Below are positions 16,000 through 26,000 of a DNA stretch of 64,000 bases, in pieces. A program made the translations under genes and the position numbers. The stretch spans positions 143,869 through 207,868 of the forward strand of contig NZ_LMPQ01000011.1 of assembly GCF_001423905.1 (NCBI RefSeq). Reading direction: 5' to 3'. Position 1 is the stretch's first letter. Each line of letters opens with the position of its first letter. A model generated the notes under the pieces. The model saw nothing but the letters and a program-made list of their open reading frames with translations. It was not told where the DNA came from and made no database searches. Source of the DNA: Frigoribacterium sp. Leaf186. Lineage in GTDB: Bacteria; Actinomycetota; Actinomycetes; Actinomycetales; Microbacteriaceae.

Positions 16000-17688
16000 G
16001 TGCGTCACGTACGGGCATCGATGACGATGCACCCGGCCGGCCCCCAGGCCGCTGCCCCGACCTCGTCCGGGCGCGCCGGGCGAGAGGGCGGATCACTGCA
16101 GCCGACCGTGCGCATGAGGGGCATCACCGTCGCGTTCCCGAACGGCGTCGCTCTCGACGGAGTGGACCTCGACCTGCACTCGGGCGAGGTGCACGCTCTC
16201 CTCGGCGAGAACGGTGCGGGGAAATCCACGCTCATCAAGGCGCTGCTCGGCGTCCATCCGATCGAGGCGGGAGAGGTCCTCGTCGATGGGGAGTCCGTCC
16301 GGCTCGGCGGACCGGCCGACGCACGGGCCCTCGGCATCCAGGCCGCGTTCCAGGAGTCACACCTGGTCGAGAGCTTGAGCGTCGGCGAGAACGTGATGCT
16401 CGGCCACGAGGTGCGTGGTCGCTTCGGCATCTCGTGGCCGGCCACCCACGCACGTGCCGCAGCGATGCTCGCCGAGCTCGGGCTGGCCGAACTGGACCCC
16501 CGCGGCATCCTCGCCGATCTCACCCCCGCCAGTCGTCAGCTCGTCTCCATCGCCCGCGCCATGGTGGACCGGCCCCGGGTGTTGGTGCTCGACGAGCCCA
16601 CGTCGAGCCTCGATGCGGTCGACGTGGCACGGCTCTTCGACGTGATCCGTCGCCTCCGCGACCAGGGCGTCGCGATCCTCTTCGTCTCGCACTTCCTCGA
16701 ACAGGTGCTGGCGCTGAGCGACCGCATGACCATCCTCCGCGGGGGCGTGAAGGAGGGCGACTACCTGTCGCACCAGATCGGCCGGGCCGATGTGGTCGCA
16801 CGGATGATCGGCAAGGACATCGCCCAGCTTCAGCGCATCGGTTCCGAGCGTCGGGCGCATCGTGTGGACCCGGTCGGCCCGCCGCTGTACCGCGCCGCCG
16901 GGGTGGGACGCCGCGGGATGCTGAGGCCGGTCGACTTCGAGCTGCATGCGGGCGAGGTCGTGGGCATCGCGGGGCTTCGCGGCTCCGGCCGAACCGAGCT
17001 CGCGCGCCTGCTCGCGGGTGCCGATCGAGCGGACGGCGGAGTCGTGACGCTCGGCGGACGTGCGGTCGTCATCGACCGGCCGGCGGACGCATTACGGAAC
17101 CGAGTGGCGCTCTCGGCGGAGGACCGTGGGGCCGAGGGGCTGATCAACGAGTTGAGCGTCCGCGAGAACATCGTCCTTGCACTGCAGGCTCTGCGTGGCT
17201 GGTCGCACCCGCTCTCCAGGGCCGAGCGCGAGGACCTCGTCGAGCGGCACATCGAGCACTTCGACATCACACCGGTCGACCCGGGGACGCTCGCGGGCGA
17301 ACTCTCCGGCGGCAACCAACAGAAGGTGTTGCTCGCGCGCTGGCTGGCGATCCGGCCCCGCGTGCTGATCCTCGACGAGCCGACCCGCGGCGTCGACATC
17401 GGGGCCAAGGTTGACATCCAGGCGCACATCGCCCAACTCGCCCTCGAGGGCGTGGCCGTCGTGTTCATCTCCAGCGCGTTCGACGAACTCGTGCGGGTGA
17501 GCGACCGGATCGTGGTGCTCAAGGACCGCGAGAAGATCGGCGAGCTCAGCAACGGGCCGGGCGTCACGGTCGACACGCTCGTCGAGCTCATCGCCGCGCC
17601 GGACGACGAGAGCGACGAGGGCGACGACTTCCCGCCGGTGTGGCATGACGGGCCCCTCTCGCCGCCTGCGGCGCCGTCACGCCGCTGA
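16000..17688 (+). CDS. Orphan CUT2 sugar ABC transporter ATPase (two nucleotide-binding domains)
   Basis: A 562-residue RbsA/YtfR-type protein. Domain 1 has Walker A GENGAGKST (69-77), an altered signature LTPASRQLVSIARA and Walker B VLVLDEPTSSLD. Domain 2 has the degenerate Walker A GLRGSGRTEL, signature LSGGNQQK and Walker B VLILDEPTRGVD, as usual in this family. GAGGAG at 15984-15989 supports the GTG at 16000. It has no permease or binding protein of its own: the next operon encodes a complete importer with its own ATPase. It is closely related to the other orphan ATPase at 39671-41242. It may energise the same permeases under other conditions or act with permeases elsewhere. The C-terminal ~30 residues are acidic. 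Confidence 0.88.
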   Translation: MRHVRASMTMHPAGPQAAAPTSSGRAGREGGSLQPTVRMRGITVAFPNGVALDGVDLDLHSGEVHALLGENGAGKSTLIKALLGVHPIEAGEVLVDGESVRLGGPADARALGIQAAFQESHLVESLSVGENVMLGHEVRGRFGISWPATHARAAAMLAELGLAELDPRGILADLTPASRQLVSIARAMVDRPRVLVLDEPTSSLDAVDVARLFDVIRRLRDQGVAILFVSHFLEQVLALSDRMTILRGGVKEGDYLSHQIGRADVVARMIGKDIAQLQRIGSERRAHRVDPVGPPLYRAAGVGRRGMLRPVDFELHAGEVVGIAGLRGSGRTELARLLAGADRADGGVVTLGGRAVVIDRPADALRNRVALSAEDRGAEGLINELSVRENIVLALQALRGWSHPLSRAEREDLVERHIEHFDITPVDPGTLAGELSGGNQQKVLLARWLAIRPRVLILDEPTRGVDIGAKVDIQAHIAQLALEGVAVVFISSAFDELVRVSDRIVVLKDREKIGELSNGPGVTVDTLVELIAAPDDESDEGDDFPPVWHDGPLSPPAAPSRR

Positions 17689-17735
17689 GGCTCGCAGTCG
17701 ATCCCTTCCCGACGAGCGGATGTTCTCGATCACTC

Positions 17736-17765
17736 TTGTGTTCTCGTAACTGTTACCGGTAACAT
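17736..17765 (+). promoter_or_regulatory. Promoter with LacI-type operator for the importer operon
   Basis: The perfect palindrome TGTTACCGGTAACA spans 17751-17764. TTGTGT (17736-17741) and TAACAT (17760-17765), 18 bases apart, make a plausible -35/-10, with the operator covering the spacer and -10. It lies 95 bases before the binding-protein gene. Near-identical sites at 22893, 26504 and 39599 define a regulon. Confidence 0.75.
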
Positions 17766-17858
17766 TCCCAGCACGCGGAAGCACCCGAGCCCACGCAGCA
17801 CGACCGGCCCCAGGCCAAGTCGAGACGCAGACGTCCCGACATCTCAAGGAGGAGATCC

Positions 17859-18842
17859 ATGTCCACGAAGAGGCGCATCGCCACCATCGCCGCCGCAGGG
17901 GCCATTGCCCTCGGTCTCGCGGCCTGCAGTTCCGGCACTGGTTCGACGGGCGGCGGTGACGACCTGGCAACGGTCGGCTTCGTCGCGGTCGGCCCCGAGG
18001 GCGCCTGGCGTCAGGCCAACGAGACGAACATCCAGGACACCTTCACGAAGGAAGCCGGGTTCGATCTCAAGTACGCCCCGGCGACCAACAACGACCAGAA
18101 ATCGCAGATCGACGCGTTCACGTCGTTCGTGGACGAGGGTGTCGACGTGATCCTGCTCTCGGCCACCGAGGGCTCCGGCTGGGAGGACTCGCTCGAGCGG
18201 GCGAAGGAAGCCGAGATCCCCGTCGTCCTCATCGACCGTGGCATCGAGCCGGACGACACCTCGCTCTACGCGACCCGGATCGCGCCCGACAACATCGCCG
18301 TCAGCGAGTCCGTCGCCGAGTGGGCCAAGTCCGCTCTTCCCGAGGGTGGCAAGTACTTCACCCTCGAGGGCCCGGCGGGCGTCTCGGTCGTGAACGAGCG
18401 CAACGAAGGTTGGGACGAGGTGATCGGCGCCGACAGCGCGTTCACGAAGATCGGCGCACAGACCGCCAACTGGTCGACCGAAGAGGCCAAGAGCGTCTTC
18501 GAGACGGTGCTGAAGTCGAACGGCAACGACGTCCAGATGGTCTTCGCCCAGAACGACGAGATGGGACTCGGCGCCGTGCAGGCGGTCGAGGAGGCGGGTC
18601 TCACGCCCGGCAAGGACGTGAAGATCGCCACCATCGACGGCACGAAGAGCGCCCTCGAGGCGTTGTCCGAGTCGAAGCTCAGCTTCGTCGCCGAGTACAA
18701 CCCCCTCTTCGGCGAGACCGCGCTCGACGCCGTGCAGAAGCTGCTCGACGGAGAGACCGTCGACTCGTCGATCGTCGTCCAGTCGGCCACGTTCGACTCG
18801 CCCGAGGCGGCCACCGCGGCACTTCCCGACCGCAAGTTCTGA
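17859..18842 (+). CDS. ytfQ: YtfQ-like furanose-binding lipoprotein
   Basis: A 327-residue periplasmic-binding-protein-fold lipoprotein: signal peptide with lipobox LGLAAC (Cys23), then VGFVAVGPEGAWRQANETNI, which matches the first strand of YtfQ-type proteins. DQKSQIDAFTSFVDEGVDVI and VPVV-like strand EIPVVLIDRGIEPDD, as well as ATRIAPDN, are also typical. The family binds sugars in furanose form (galactofuranose in E. coli YtfQ; arabinofuranose in related systems). AAGGAGGAG precedes the ATG. It is first in an operon with ytfR, ytfT and yjfF homologues, and two strong hairpins separate it from them, fitting the usual excess of binding protein. Confidence 0.9.
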   Translation: MSTKRRIATIAAAGAIALGLAACSSGTGSTGGGDDLATVGFVAVGPEGAWRQANETNIQDTFTKEAGFDLKYAPATNNDQKSQIDAFTSFVDEGVDVILLSATEGSGWEDSLERAKEAEIPVVLIDRGIEPDDTSLYATRIAPDNIAVSESVAEWAKSALPEGGKYFTLEGPAGVSVVNERNEGWDEVIGADSAFTKIGAQTANWSTEEAKSVFETVLKSNGNDVQMVFAQNDEMGLGAVQAVEEAGLTPGKDVKIATIDGTKSALEALSESKLSFVAEYNPLFGETALDAVQKLLDGETVDSSIVVQSATFDSPEAATAALPDRKF

Positions 18843-18863
18843 TCCGTTCGCACGGCCACACCC

Positions 18864-18932
18864 GGCGGCGAGGCGGACGAGTCCGCCTCGCCGCCCCCGC
18901 CACCCGCCCGCTGCCACGGCAGCGGGCGGGTG
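18864..18932 (+). promoter_or_regulatory. Two consecutive 15-bp-stem hairpins after the binding-protein gene
   Basis: GGCGGCGAGGCGGAC (18864-18878) pairs with 18881-18895, and CACCCGCCCGCTGCC (18901-18915) pairs with 18918-18932; both stems are perfect with 2-base centres. They lie between ytfQ and ytfR in one operon, so they probably protect the ytfQ mRNA end and reduce read-through. Confidence 0.75.
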
Positions 18933-18959
18933 AGCATCGGCAGACAAGGAGTTAAACGC

Positions 18960-20534
18960 ATGCAGGCACCCGGCCCCATCGTCGAGATGCAAGCCATCAC
19001 CATCGCTTTTCCCGGGGTCAAAGCCCTCGACGGGGTCGACCTCCGTCTCTACCCCGGCGAGGTCCACACGCTGATGGGCGAGAACGGCGCCGGTAAATCG
19101 ACGCTCATCAAGGCGCTCACGGGCGTCTACGGCATCGACTCCGGACGTGTCGTCGTCGACGGCGTCGAACGTCGCCTCTCGGGCACCGCGGACGCGCAGG
19201 CTGCGGGGATCTCGACGGTCTACCAAGAGGTCAACCTGTGCAGCAACCTCACCATCGGTGAGAATGTCATGCTCGGCCACGAGAAGCGCGGCCGGTTCGG
19301 CATCGACTGGAAGGGGACGCACGCCGCCGCCTCCGAGGTCCTGGCGCGGGTGGGACTCGGTCACCTGGACGCGCGCACCCCCCTCTCGTCGCTCAGCCTC
19401 GCCCTCCAGCAGCTCGTCGCGATCAGCCGCGCCACGGTCGTCGAGGCGAAGGTGCTGATCCTCGACGAGCCGACCTCGAGCCTCGACGCGGACGAGGTCG
19501 AAGGTCTCTTCCGGGTCATGCGACGCCTTCGTGACGAAGGCGTCGCCATCCTCTTCGTCTCTCACTTCCTCGACCAGGTCTTCGCGATCAGCGACCGACT
19601 CACCGTGCTGCGCAACGGCAAGTTCGTGGCTGAGCACCTCACACGAGACATCGATCGTGCCGGCCTCATCTCGGAGATGATCGGCAAGGACCTGCAGAGC
19701 CTCCGCTCCCTCGACCGGGACCGGGCGAGCCGACAGGTCGCCGAGGGCGAGCCCGTCTACCGGGCCACCGGGATCGGCCGCAAGGGCTCGCTCGACGCGA
19801 CGGACGTCGACCTGCGTCGCGGCGAGGTCGTGGGCCTCGCCGGCCTCCTCGGCTCCGGCCGCACGGAACTCGCCCGTCTCCTCTACGGAGTCGATCGCCC
19901 CGACTCGGGATCCGTGACCATGGACGGCGTCCCCGTGGCGATCTCGTCCCCTGCGAAGGCCCTGAAGCACCGCATCGCGTTCTCGAGCGAGAACCGTCGA
20001 GACGAGGGGATCATCCGCGACCTGAGCGTCCGCGAGAACCTCGTACTCGCCGTGCAGGCGAAACGGGGCTGGGCCCGCCCGCTCTCGGCCAAGGAGAAGG
20101 ACCGCATGGTGACGAAATATCTCACCGAGCTCAACGTGCGACCCGCAGATCCCGATCGACCCATCCGTAACCTCTCCGGCGGCAACCAGCAGAAGGTCCT
20201 GCTCGGCCGGTGGCTGGCGACCGAGCCGGAGCTGCTGATCCTCGACGAGCCCACACGCGGCATCGACGTCGGTGCCAAGGCCGAGATCCAGGAACAGGTC
20301 GCCGCCCTCGCCGACACGGGAGTCGCCGTCGTGTTCATCTCCTCGGAGCTCGAGGAGGTCGTCCGGCTCAGCGATCGGATCGTCGTGCTGAAGGACCACC
20401 GCAAGATCGCCGAGCTCGCGGCGGGACCGGACGTCACCGCCGAGTCCATCGTCGCCGCCATCGCCGAGGAGGGCGTCTCCGAGATCCCCCTCGAGACCAT
20501 CCCCCGCACCACGCCCGAGGAGGCAACCCGATGA
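18960..20534 (+). CDS. ytfR: YtfR-like furanose ABC transporter ATPase
   Basis: A 524-residue double-domain ATPase from the ATG at 18960, with AAGGAG at 18946-18951; the upstream in-frame GTG has no such signal. Domain 1: Walker A GENGAGKST (40-48), signature LSLALQQLVAISRA, Walker B VLILDEPTSSLD. Domain 2: GLLGSGRTEL, LSGGNQQKVLLGRW and LLILDEPTRGID. Its stop overlaps the start of the next gene (ATGA at 20531-20534), so ATPase and permease are translationally coupled. It energises import through the YtfT/YjfF-like permeases. This is the only one of the island's three ATPases that sits in a complete transporter operon. Confidence 0.9.
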   Translation: MQAPGPIVEMQAITIAFPGVKALDGVDLRLYPGEVHTLMGENGAGKSTLIKALTGVYGIDSGRVVVDGVERRLSGTADAQAAGISTVYQEVNLCSNLTIGENVMLGHEKRGRFGIDWKGTHAAASEVLARVGLGHLDARTPLSSLSLALQQLVAISRATVVEAKVLILDEPTSSLDADEVEGLFRVMRRLRDEGVAILFVSHFLDQVFAISDRLTVLRNGKFVAEHLTRDIDRAGLISEMIGKDLQSLRSLDRDRASRQVAEGEPVYRATGIGRKGSLDATDVDLRRGEVVGLAGLLGSGRTELARLLYGVDRPDSGSVTMDGVPVAISSPAKALKHRIAFSSENRRDEGIIRDLSVRENLVLAVQAKRGWARPLSAKEKDRMVTKYLTELNVRPADPDRPIRNLSGGNQQKVLLGRWLATEPELLILDEPTRGIDVGAKAEIQEQVAALADTGVAVVFISSELEEVVRLSDRIVVLKDHRKIAELAAGPDVTAESIVAAIAEEGVSEIPLETIPRTTPEEATR

Positions 20535-21622
20535 GTGACCCGACAACCACCATGACCAGGCGCCTGGGCGCCCACGGGCTCGGTGACCTGTTGCACCGGC
20601 CCTGGGTCTGGGGCACGGTCGCGATCGTGCTGCTGCTGGCGATCAACGTGGCGAAGGACCCCGGTTACCTCGCACTGTCCGTCAACCCGGACACGGGCAA
20701 CCTCGTGGGCAACCTCGTCGACATCCTCCGGGCCGCTGCCCCCGTGCTCATGATCGCGGTGGGCATGTGCCTCGTGGTCGCCACCGGCGGCATCGACCTG
20801 AGCGTCGGCTCGATCATGGTCGTCGCCGGTGCCGTCTCGATGGAGTTCCTGAAGGCGGCCGGCTCCGACTCCCTCGGCGTCGCGCTCGCCGCGATGGGCC
20901 TGGCGCTCCTCATCGCCGGGGTCCTCGGCGCGGTCAACGGCATGCTCGTGTCGGTCGTCGGGCTGCAGCCGTTCATCAGCACACTCGTGATCATGCTCGC
21001 CGGCCGTGGCCTGGCCAAGGTCATCACGGGAGGGCAGAACACGGCCGCGGCCAACGAGCCCTTCCGCTGGGTCGCCAACGGTTACCTCGTCGGACTACCC
21101 GTCGTGTTCCTGCTGGCCGTGCTGATCACGCTCGGCGTCGCCGCCCTCGTGCGGCGCAGCGCCCTGGGGCTCATGATCGAAGCGATCGGAATGGACCCGA
21201 AGGCCGCGCGCCTCGCGGGGCTGGACCGCCGAGCCCTTCTGTTCACCGCCTACATCGGGAGCGGCCTGCTCGCCGGCGTGGCCGGGATCTTCGCCACGTC
21301 CAGCGTCATGACGGTCGACGTCTCGCGCACCGGTTACCAACTCGAGCTCGACGCCATCCTCGCGGTCGTCATCGGCGGGACGTCGCTGGCCGGCGGCAAG
21401 TTCCACCTGCTCGGAGCCGCGGTCGGGGCGCTCCTCATCGCGACGCTCGACAAGACCGTCGTGTTCCTCGGCGTCTCCTCCTCGGCGACGCCCGCCTTCA
21501 AGGCGATCGTGATCGTGGCGATCGTGCTGCTGCAGTCCCGGCGCGTCCGCGCCCTGTTCACGAGGCGCCGCCGCCCGGCGCCGACCTCCGTGCCGACCGA
21601 GAAGGAGGCCGTGTCCGCATGA
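20531..21622 (+). CDS. ytfT: YtfT-like furanose ABC permease
   Basis: A 363-residue membrane permease of the CUT2 family with about ten hydrophobic segments. The signature GMCLVVATGGIDLSVGSIM corresponds to the conserved TGGIDLSVG loop, and LELDAILAVVIGGTSLAGGK to the C-terminal pore motif, both closest to YtfT. Its start overlaps the ATPase stop by four bases, and its stop overlaps the next start (ATGA at 21619). It forms the membrane channel with the YjfF-like partner as a heterodimer. Confidence 0.9.
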   Translation: MSDPTTTMTRRLGAHGLGDLLHRPWVWGTVAIVLLLAINVAKDPGYLALSVNPDTGNLVGNLVDILRAAAPVLMIAVGMCLVVATGGIDLSVGSIMVVAGAVSMEFLKAAGSDSLGVALAAMGLALLIAGVLGAVNGMLVSVVGLQPFISTLVIMLAGRGLAKVITGGQNTAAANEPFRWVANGYLVGLPVVFLLAVLITLGVAALVRRSALGLMIEAIGMDPKAARLAGLDRRALLFTAYIGSGLLAGVAGIFATSSVMTVDVSRTGYQLELDAILAVVIGGTSLAGGKFHLLGAAVGALLIATLDKTVVFLGVSSSATPAFKAIVIVAIVLLQSRRVRALFTRRRRPAPTSVPTEKEAVSA

Positions 21623-22683
21623 GCGCCACGACGATCCGCCCGCCCCTCACCCCCACGCCGACCCCCGGCCCGGGCCCCGGCAACGGGCCCCTCGAACCGC
21701 GTCGCCGCATGCGGCTCCGACTCGATTCCCTGCCGACGGTCGCCGCCCTGGTGATCCTGATCGCGATGCTGGCCTACGGAGAGATCGCCTACGGCCGCAT
21801 CGTGCAGGCCGCGACCCTGTCGAACCTGCTCATCAACAACGCCCATGTGATCGTCCTGGCCGTGGGGCTCACGTTCGTGATACTCACGGGGGGCATCGAC
21901 CTCTCCGTCGGTGCGATCGTCGCGGTCAGCAGCGTCGCGGGCGTGCTGCTCGCGAACGCCGGCTGGAACCCCTGGGTCGTGATGGTGCTGATGATCCTCA
22001 TCGGCACGGCATCCGGCGTCGTCTCGGGCGTGCTGATCCAGTTCTTCGACGTGCAGCCGTTCATCGCGACGCTCGCGATGATGTTCCTCGGACGGGGCCT
22101 CGCCTCCATCCTCAGCACGGTGCCCGAGCGACTCGCCGACGAGTCGCCCATCCGCTCGCTCGCGACGAACATGAAGGTCGTCGACGGTCCGAAGGTGAAC
22201 GACGTCGTGACGACTCCTGGCGTGCTCATCGCGCTCGTGGTGGTCGCCGTCGCGTTCTTCGTGCTGCACCGCACGCGTCTGGGTCGCACCGTGTACGCGA
22301 TCGGAGGGTCGGAGCAGTCGGCCGCCCTCATGGGCCTCCCGGTGCGCCGCACGAAGCTCGCCGTCTACGTGATCAGCGGATCGCTGGCGGGGCTCGCCTC
22401 GGTCATCTACACGGCCCGGCTCGGGAGCGCGCAGAACATCACCGGCATCGGGTGGGAGCTCGATTCGATCGCCGCCACGGTGATCGGTGGCACCCTCCTC
22501 ACCGGCGGCGTCGGCTTCGTGCTCGGGTCCGTCGTGGGAGCGCTCGTGCTCGGCCTCATGAACGTGCTCATCACGCGAGACGGAGGCATCCCGCCCGAGG
22601 CGACGACCATCATCACCGGCGGGATACTCCTGGTCTTCGTGCTGCTCCAGCGCGCGGTGATGGCGCGGCGGCGGCAGACCTAG
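21619..22683 (+). CDS. yjfF: YjfF-like furanose ABC permease
   Basis: A 354-residue CUT2 permease that pairs with the YtfT-like protein. GLTFVILTGGIDLSVGAIVA, HRTRLGRTVYAIGGSEQSAA and LDSIAATVIGGTLLTGGVG match YjfF. The N-terminal ~30 residues are a Pro/Thr/Gly-rich cytoplasmic extension not usual for the family. GAAGGAGG at 21601-21608 precedes the ATG. It is the last gene of the importer operon; three hairpin-forming dyads follow. Confidence 0.9.
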   Translation: MSATTIRPPLTPTPTPGPGPGNGPLEPRRRMRLRLDSLPTVAALVILIAMLAYGEIAYGRIVQAATLSNLLINNAHVIVLAVGLTFVILTGGIDLSVGAIVAVSSVAGVLLANAGWNPWVVMVLMILIGTASGVVSGVLIQFFDVQPFIATLAMMFLGRGLASILSTVPERLADESPIRSLATNMKVVDGPKVNDVVTTPGVLIALVVVAVAFFVLHRTRLGRTVYAIGGSEQSAALMGLPVRRTKLAVYVISGSLAGLASVIYTARLGSAQNITGIGWELDSIAATVIGGTLLTGGVGFVLGSVVGALVLGLMNVLITRDGGIPPEATTIITGGILLVFVLLQRAVMARRRQT

Positions 22684-23033
22684 TCGCCCCTCGAGGCGCG
22701 CATCGGATGCGCGTCCTCTCCACGAACGGCTGCGCTGCACAAAGGATCAGGACCGGGGTGCAGCGCAGTCTCCCTCCCCACGAACGGCTGTGCCACCCCC
22801 GAGTCCGGGTGCGGCGCGGCCGTTCGTGCTCGGTGTCCCGACGAGTGGCCGCGCCGCGGTCGAGCGCCCTGGCTCGTTCCGACCGAACATCTTGTTAGCG
22901 TGAACATCTTGCAATAGGTTCGGCTGGTCGGCACCGATCCAGATCCCGCAGGTCGACTCGTGTCGCGCACTCGCGCTTCCGCTCCCGCACCATCCACATC
23001 GGATTCAGAGGCGAATCCTGAGAGGAACCGTCA
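22684..23033. other. Intergenic region with terminator hairpins and a promoter
   Basis: Within these 350 bases are a dyad TGCGCTGCAC/GTGCAGCGCA (22731-22767), and a second hairpin CACGAACGGC (22779-22788) with GCCGTTCGTG (22819-22828). A direct copy of CACGAACGGC also lies at 22721-22730. These probably end the importer transcript. The promoter and operator for the first GH43 gene follow at 22892-22920. No gene is seen. Confidence 0.65.
22892..22920 (+). promoter_or_regulatory. Promoter with LacI-type operator for the first GH43 gene
   Basis: TGTTAGCGTGAACA at 22893-22906 is the reverse complement of TGTTCACGCTAACA, one base different from the sites at 26504 and 39599. TTGTTA (22892-22897) and TAGGTT (22915-22920) are separated by 17 bases, so the operator covers the -35. 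Confidence 0.65.
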
Positions 23034-26000
23034 ATGTCGACGTCCCGCAGCCCGTACCGCTCCGCACCGAGGCCACCGCGTGCGCCCCTCGCCGCCACGA
23101 TCGTGACCATGACGCTCCTCTTCTCGTGTGCCGCCGTTCCGGGGGCGGCTGCCTCGGCCGCGGACACGGTCGCGTCCCCGGAGCAGAGCCTGCTCTCCGA
23201 CTTCACCTTCGACGCGGCCCCCGTCGACGGTACGTTCGCCGATCGGGCGGCTCGTGCCGGCGTCCGAGGTGCCGCCGACCTGGTTCCCGGAAGGTCCGGG
23301 CAGGGGACGGCCGCGCGGCTGTCCGCCGACTCGTGGCTCGACGTGACCGCCGCGGACGGAACGGCGCTGCTCGCGGGCCGGCAGAGCGTGACGATCTCGT
23401 ACGACAGCAAGCCGGACTCGTCCGGGAACGACGGCTGGACGGTCTTCGCCGCCCGGTCTGCCACCCGCCAGGAGTACGCCCAGGAGCACTACGTCGGCGT
23501 CCTGGATCGGACGTCGGGGCTGACGGTCGAGCGGTACGACAACAGCACCGCCCGGAACACCGGGGGAAACCTGGCGGCTTCTTCGTCGAACGCCGAGTGG
23601 AAGCACGTCGATCTCGTGGTCGCCGGGACGACGACGCGGCTGTTCGTCGACCAGAAGCCGGTGGCCGTCAACGGCTCCGGGGTCCCGCTGACCCAGATCC
23701 TCGGATCATCCGGAGGAGTGCTCCAGGTGGGCAAGGCGAACTGGGGCGGTGGCGAGTACTTCTCCGGCCTCGTCGACAACCTGCGCATCTACGACCGAGC
23801 CCTGTCCGGTACGGAACTCGGCGCCGAGGTCTCCGCGCTGCCGTCCGACGTGGGCGCCGCCTTGGCGGTCCCCGCCATCGTGCTCGGCGATCTTCCGGGT
23901 CGAGTCCTCGGCGATCAGGTCACCTGGACCGCCACCGGAGCCGGTGCGAGCCGTGTGCGATCGGACGGGACGATCGACACCAGCGGCCTCGGGTCCGGAT
24001 CGGTCGCGGTGACGCTCACCGCCACCGTCGAAGGCGCCCCCCAGACCTTCCGCTGGGACAGTCGCATCGCGGCCCCTGGAGGGCGCGTCGCGACCTACGT
24101 CAAGACCGTGACGACCACCGACGGGAGGAAGGACGACCCGCTGGCCTACGACGACGACCGCCGTGCCGACGCGTTGTACGCCGCGGCCTTGCCGACCGGC
24201 AGCACCAGCTGGGAGCCGCTGAACCGCTCACAGGCGATCCTGTACGTCGGCAACGATGGCGACCAGGCATCGAAGCCGAACGCCCAGGTGGGTTCACCCG
24301 GTCTCTTCCGTTTCGCGGACGGTGCACTCGGGGCCGTGTCGTCGCAGAACAACGCCACGGACTCCATCTACGTGTGGACCTCGCCCGACGGGCGGACCTT
24401 CGCCCAGCAGCGGGCCGTGAGGATCGCCACCGGCGCGGTCGTCACCGACCCCCGCATCGTGTTCGACTCCGCCGCTCAGAAGTACAAGGTGTTCTGGACG
24501 GACCTTCTCACCGGGGAGGGGCGGGTGACGGTCGTCGCGGACCTCACCACGACCACGCCTCTCGGTGTCACGTCCGCCGCAGACGTCCGCGTCCTCGGCG
24601 TTCAGGGTGCGGGGTTGCCGTCATGGGTCGCCCAGAGCCAAGCGAGCGACGACGTGATGTCCACCGCGGAGTTCGACACCTTCTACGAGAACTACGTCGA
24701 CCTCCAGAACACGGGCGTCGAGAAGATCGACGCCGCCGTCGCCCAGGGTGCCGGCGCCGATGGGGTCGCCGCCGCTCTGCCCAAGCAGGCTGCCCTGACC
24801 TACAACGACGGGTCGACGAAGAGCCTCAACGTCGACTGGCAGGACGACCTCACCGGCGTGGACACCACCAAGCCGGGCAGCTACCAGGTGTCGGGGATGC
24901 TCCAGCAGGACCCCGAGGAGATGGTCAGCGACGCACGCGCCGATCCGTACGTGTTCCACAATCCTGACGACGGCTACTACTACCTCACCGGGTCGCACTA
25001 CGGACAGCCCTCCCTGGGGCCGATCGAGGAGAGCTCGAGCTACCGCAAGATCGGCCTCAAGCGAGCGACGACGCTCGCGGGGCTCCAGGACGCCCCGGAG
25101 CAGATCGTCATCGACCCCGACGAGGGCACGCCCGGCAAGGAAGCGCAGTACCCGAACACCTTCTACGGCTGGGGCGGCTACATCTGGGCGCAGGAGTTCC
25201 ACAAGATCAACGGCACGTGGTGGATCGTCGCAGGCATGAACAAGGGCTACGCGCCGGTCGGCGGGTGGTGCGACAACACCGTCCTGATCCCGTACACGGG
25301 CACGGACGCCTCCATCGCGGCGGGCGGATTCCTGGACCAGACGAAGTGGGGCGAGCCCGTCGTCCTCGACGGCGCCGCATTCGACGTCAGCTACTTCGAG
25401 CGCACGGAGGCAGGCAAGCAGCAGGGCTACTGGATCATGCCCTCCGGCGGCCAGATCCTCGTGGGGAAGGCCGTGGCGGGGCCGAAGGGCACCGTCCCGC
25501 TCGTCGACGGCGAACTCCGGCGCGTCTACGGCGAGTCCCAGCCGTGGGAGATCGGCAAGCGGTCTCCGACGCCCAGTGACACGTCCGAGGGAAGCGACCA
25601 AGGGGTCGTCGAGGCCCCGTTCATGGTGCAGCAGGGAAATGCCATCTCGATCACCTACTCCGGCGGCACGGTCGACAAGTACTACAGCTTGGGCCTCCTG
25701 ACGACGACTGCCGACGCTGACCTCCAAGATCCGGCGAGCTGGAGGCAGACCAGCTTCCCCGTGCTGGACACCAACGACACCTCGACGGGCCGTCTCGGGG
25801 CGGACGAGACCCGCTACTACACGAGGCAGCAGGCCGGTACGGGGCACAACTCGTTCGCGAAGGACGAATCGGGCAATCTCGTCCTCGCCTACCATGCCCG
25901 TCCGTACGAAGATCCTCACCTGGGGACGGATCCGCAGAACGTCGGCGGCCTCTTCGACTCCGACCGGAACACCTGGTTCAAGGGCGTCAACGTCCGCGCC

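Noticed and set aside
17844-20546. A 900-codon open frame on the minus strand
   Set aside because: It lies opposite the binding protein and ATPase genes, which have clear motifs and start signals. Very high GC makes long antisense frames common here.
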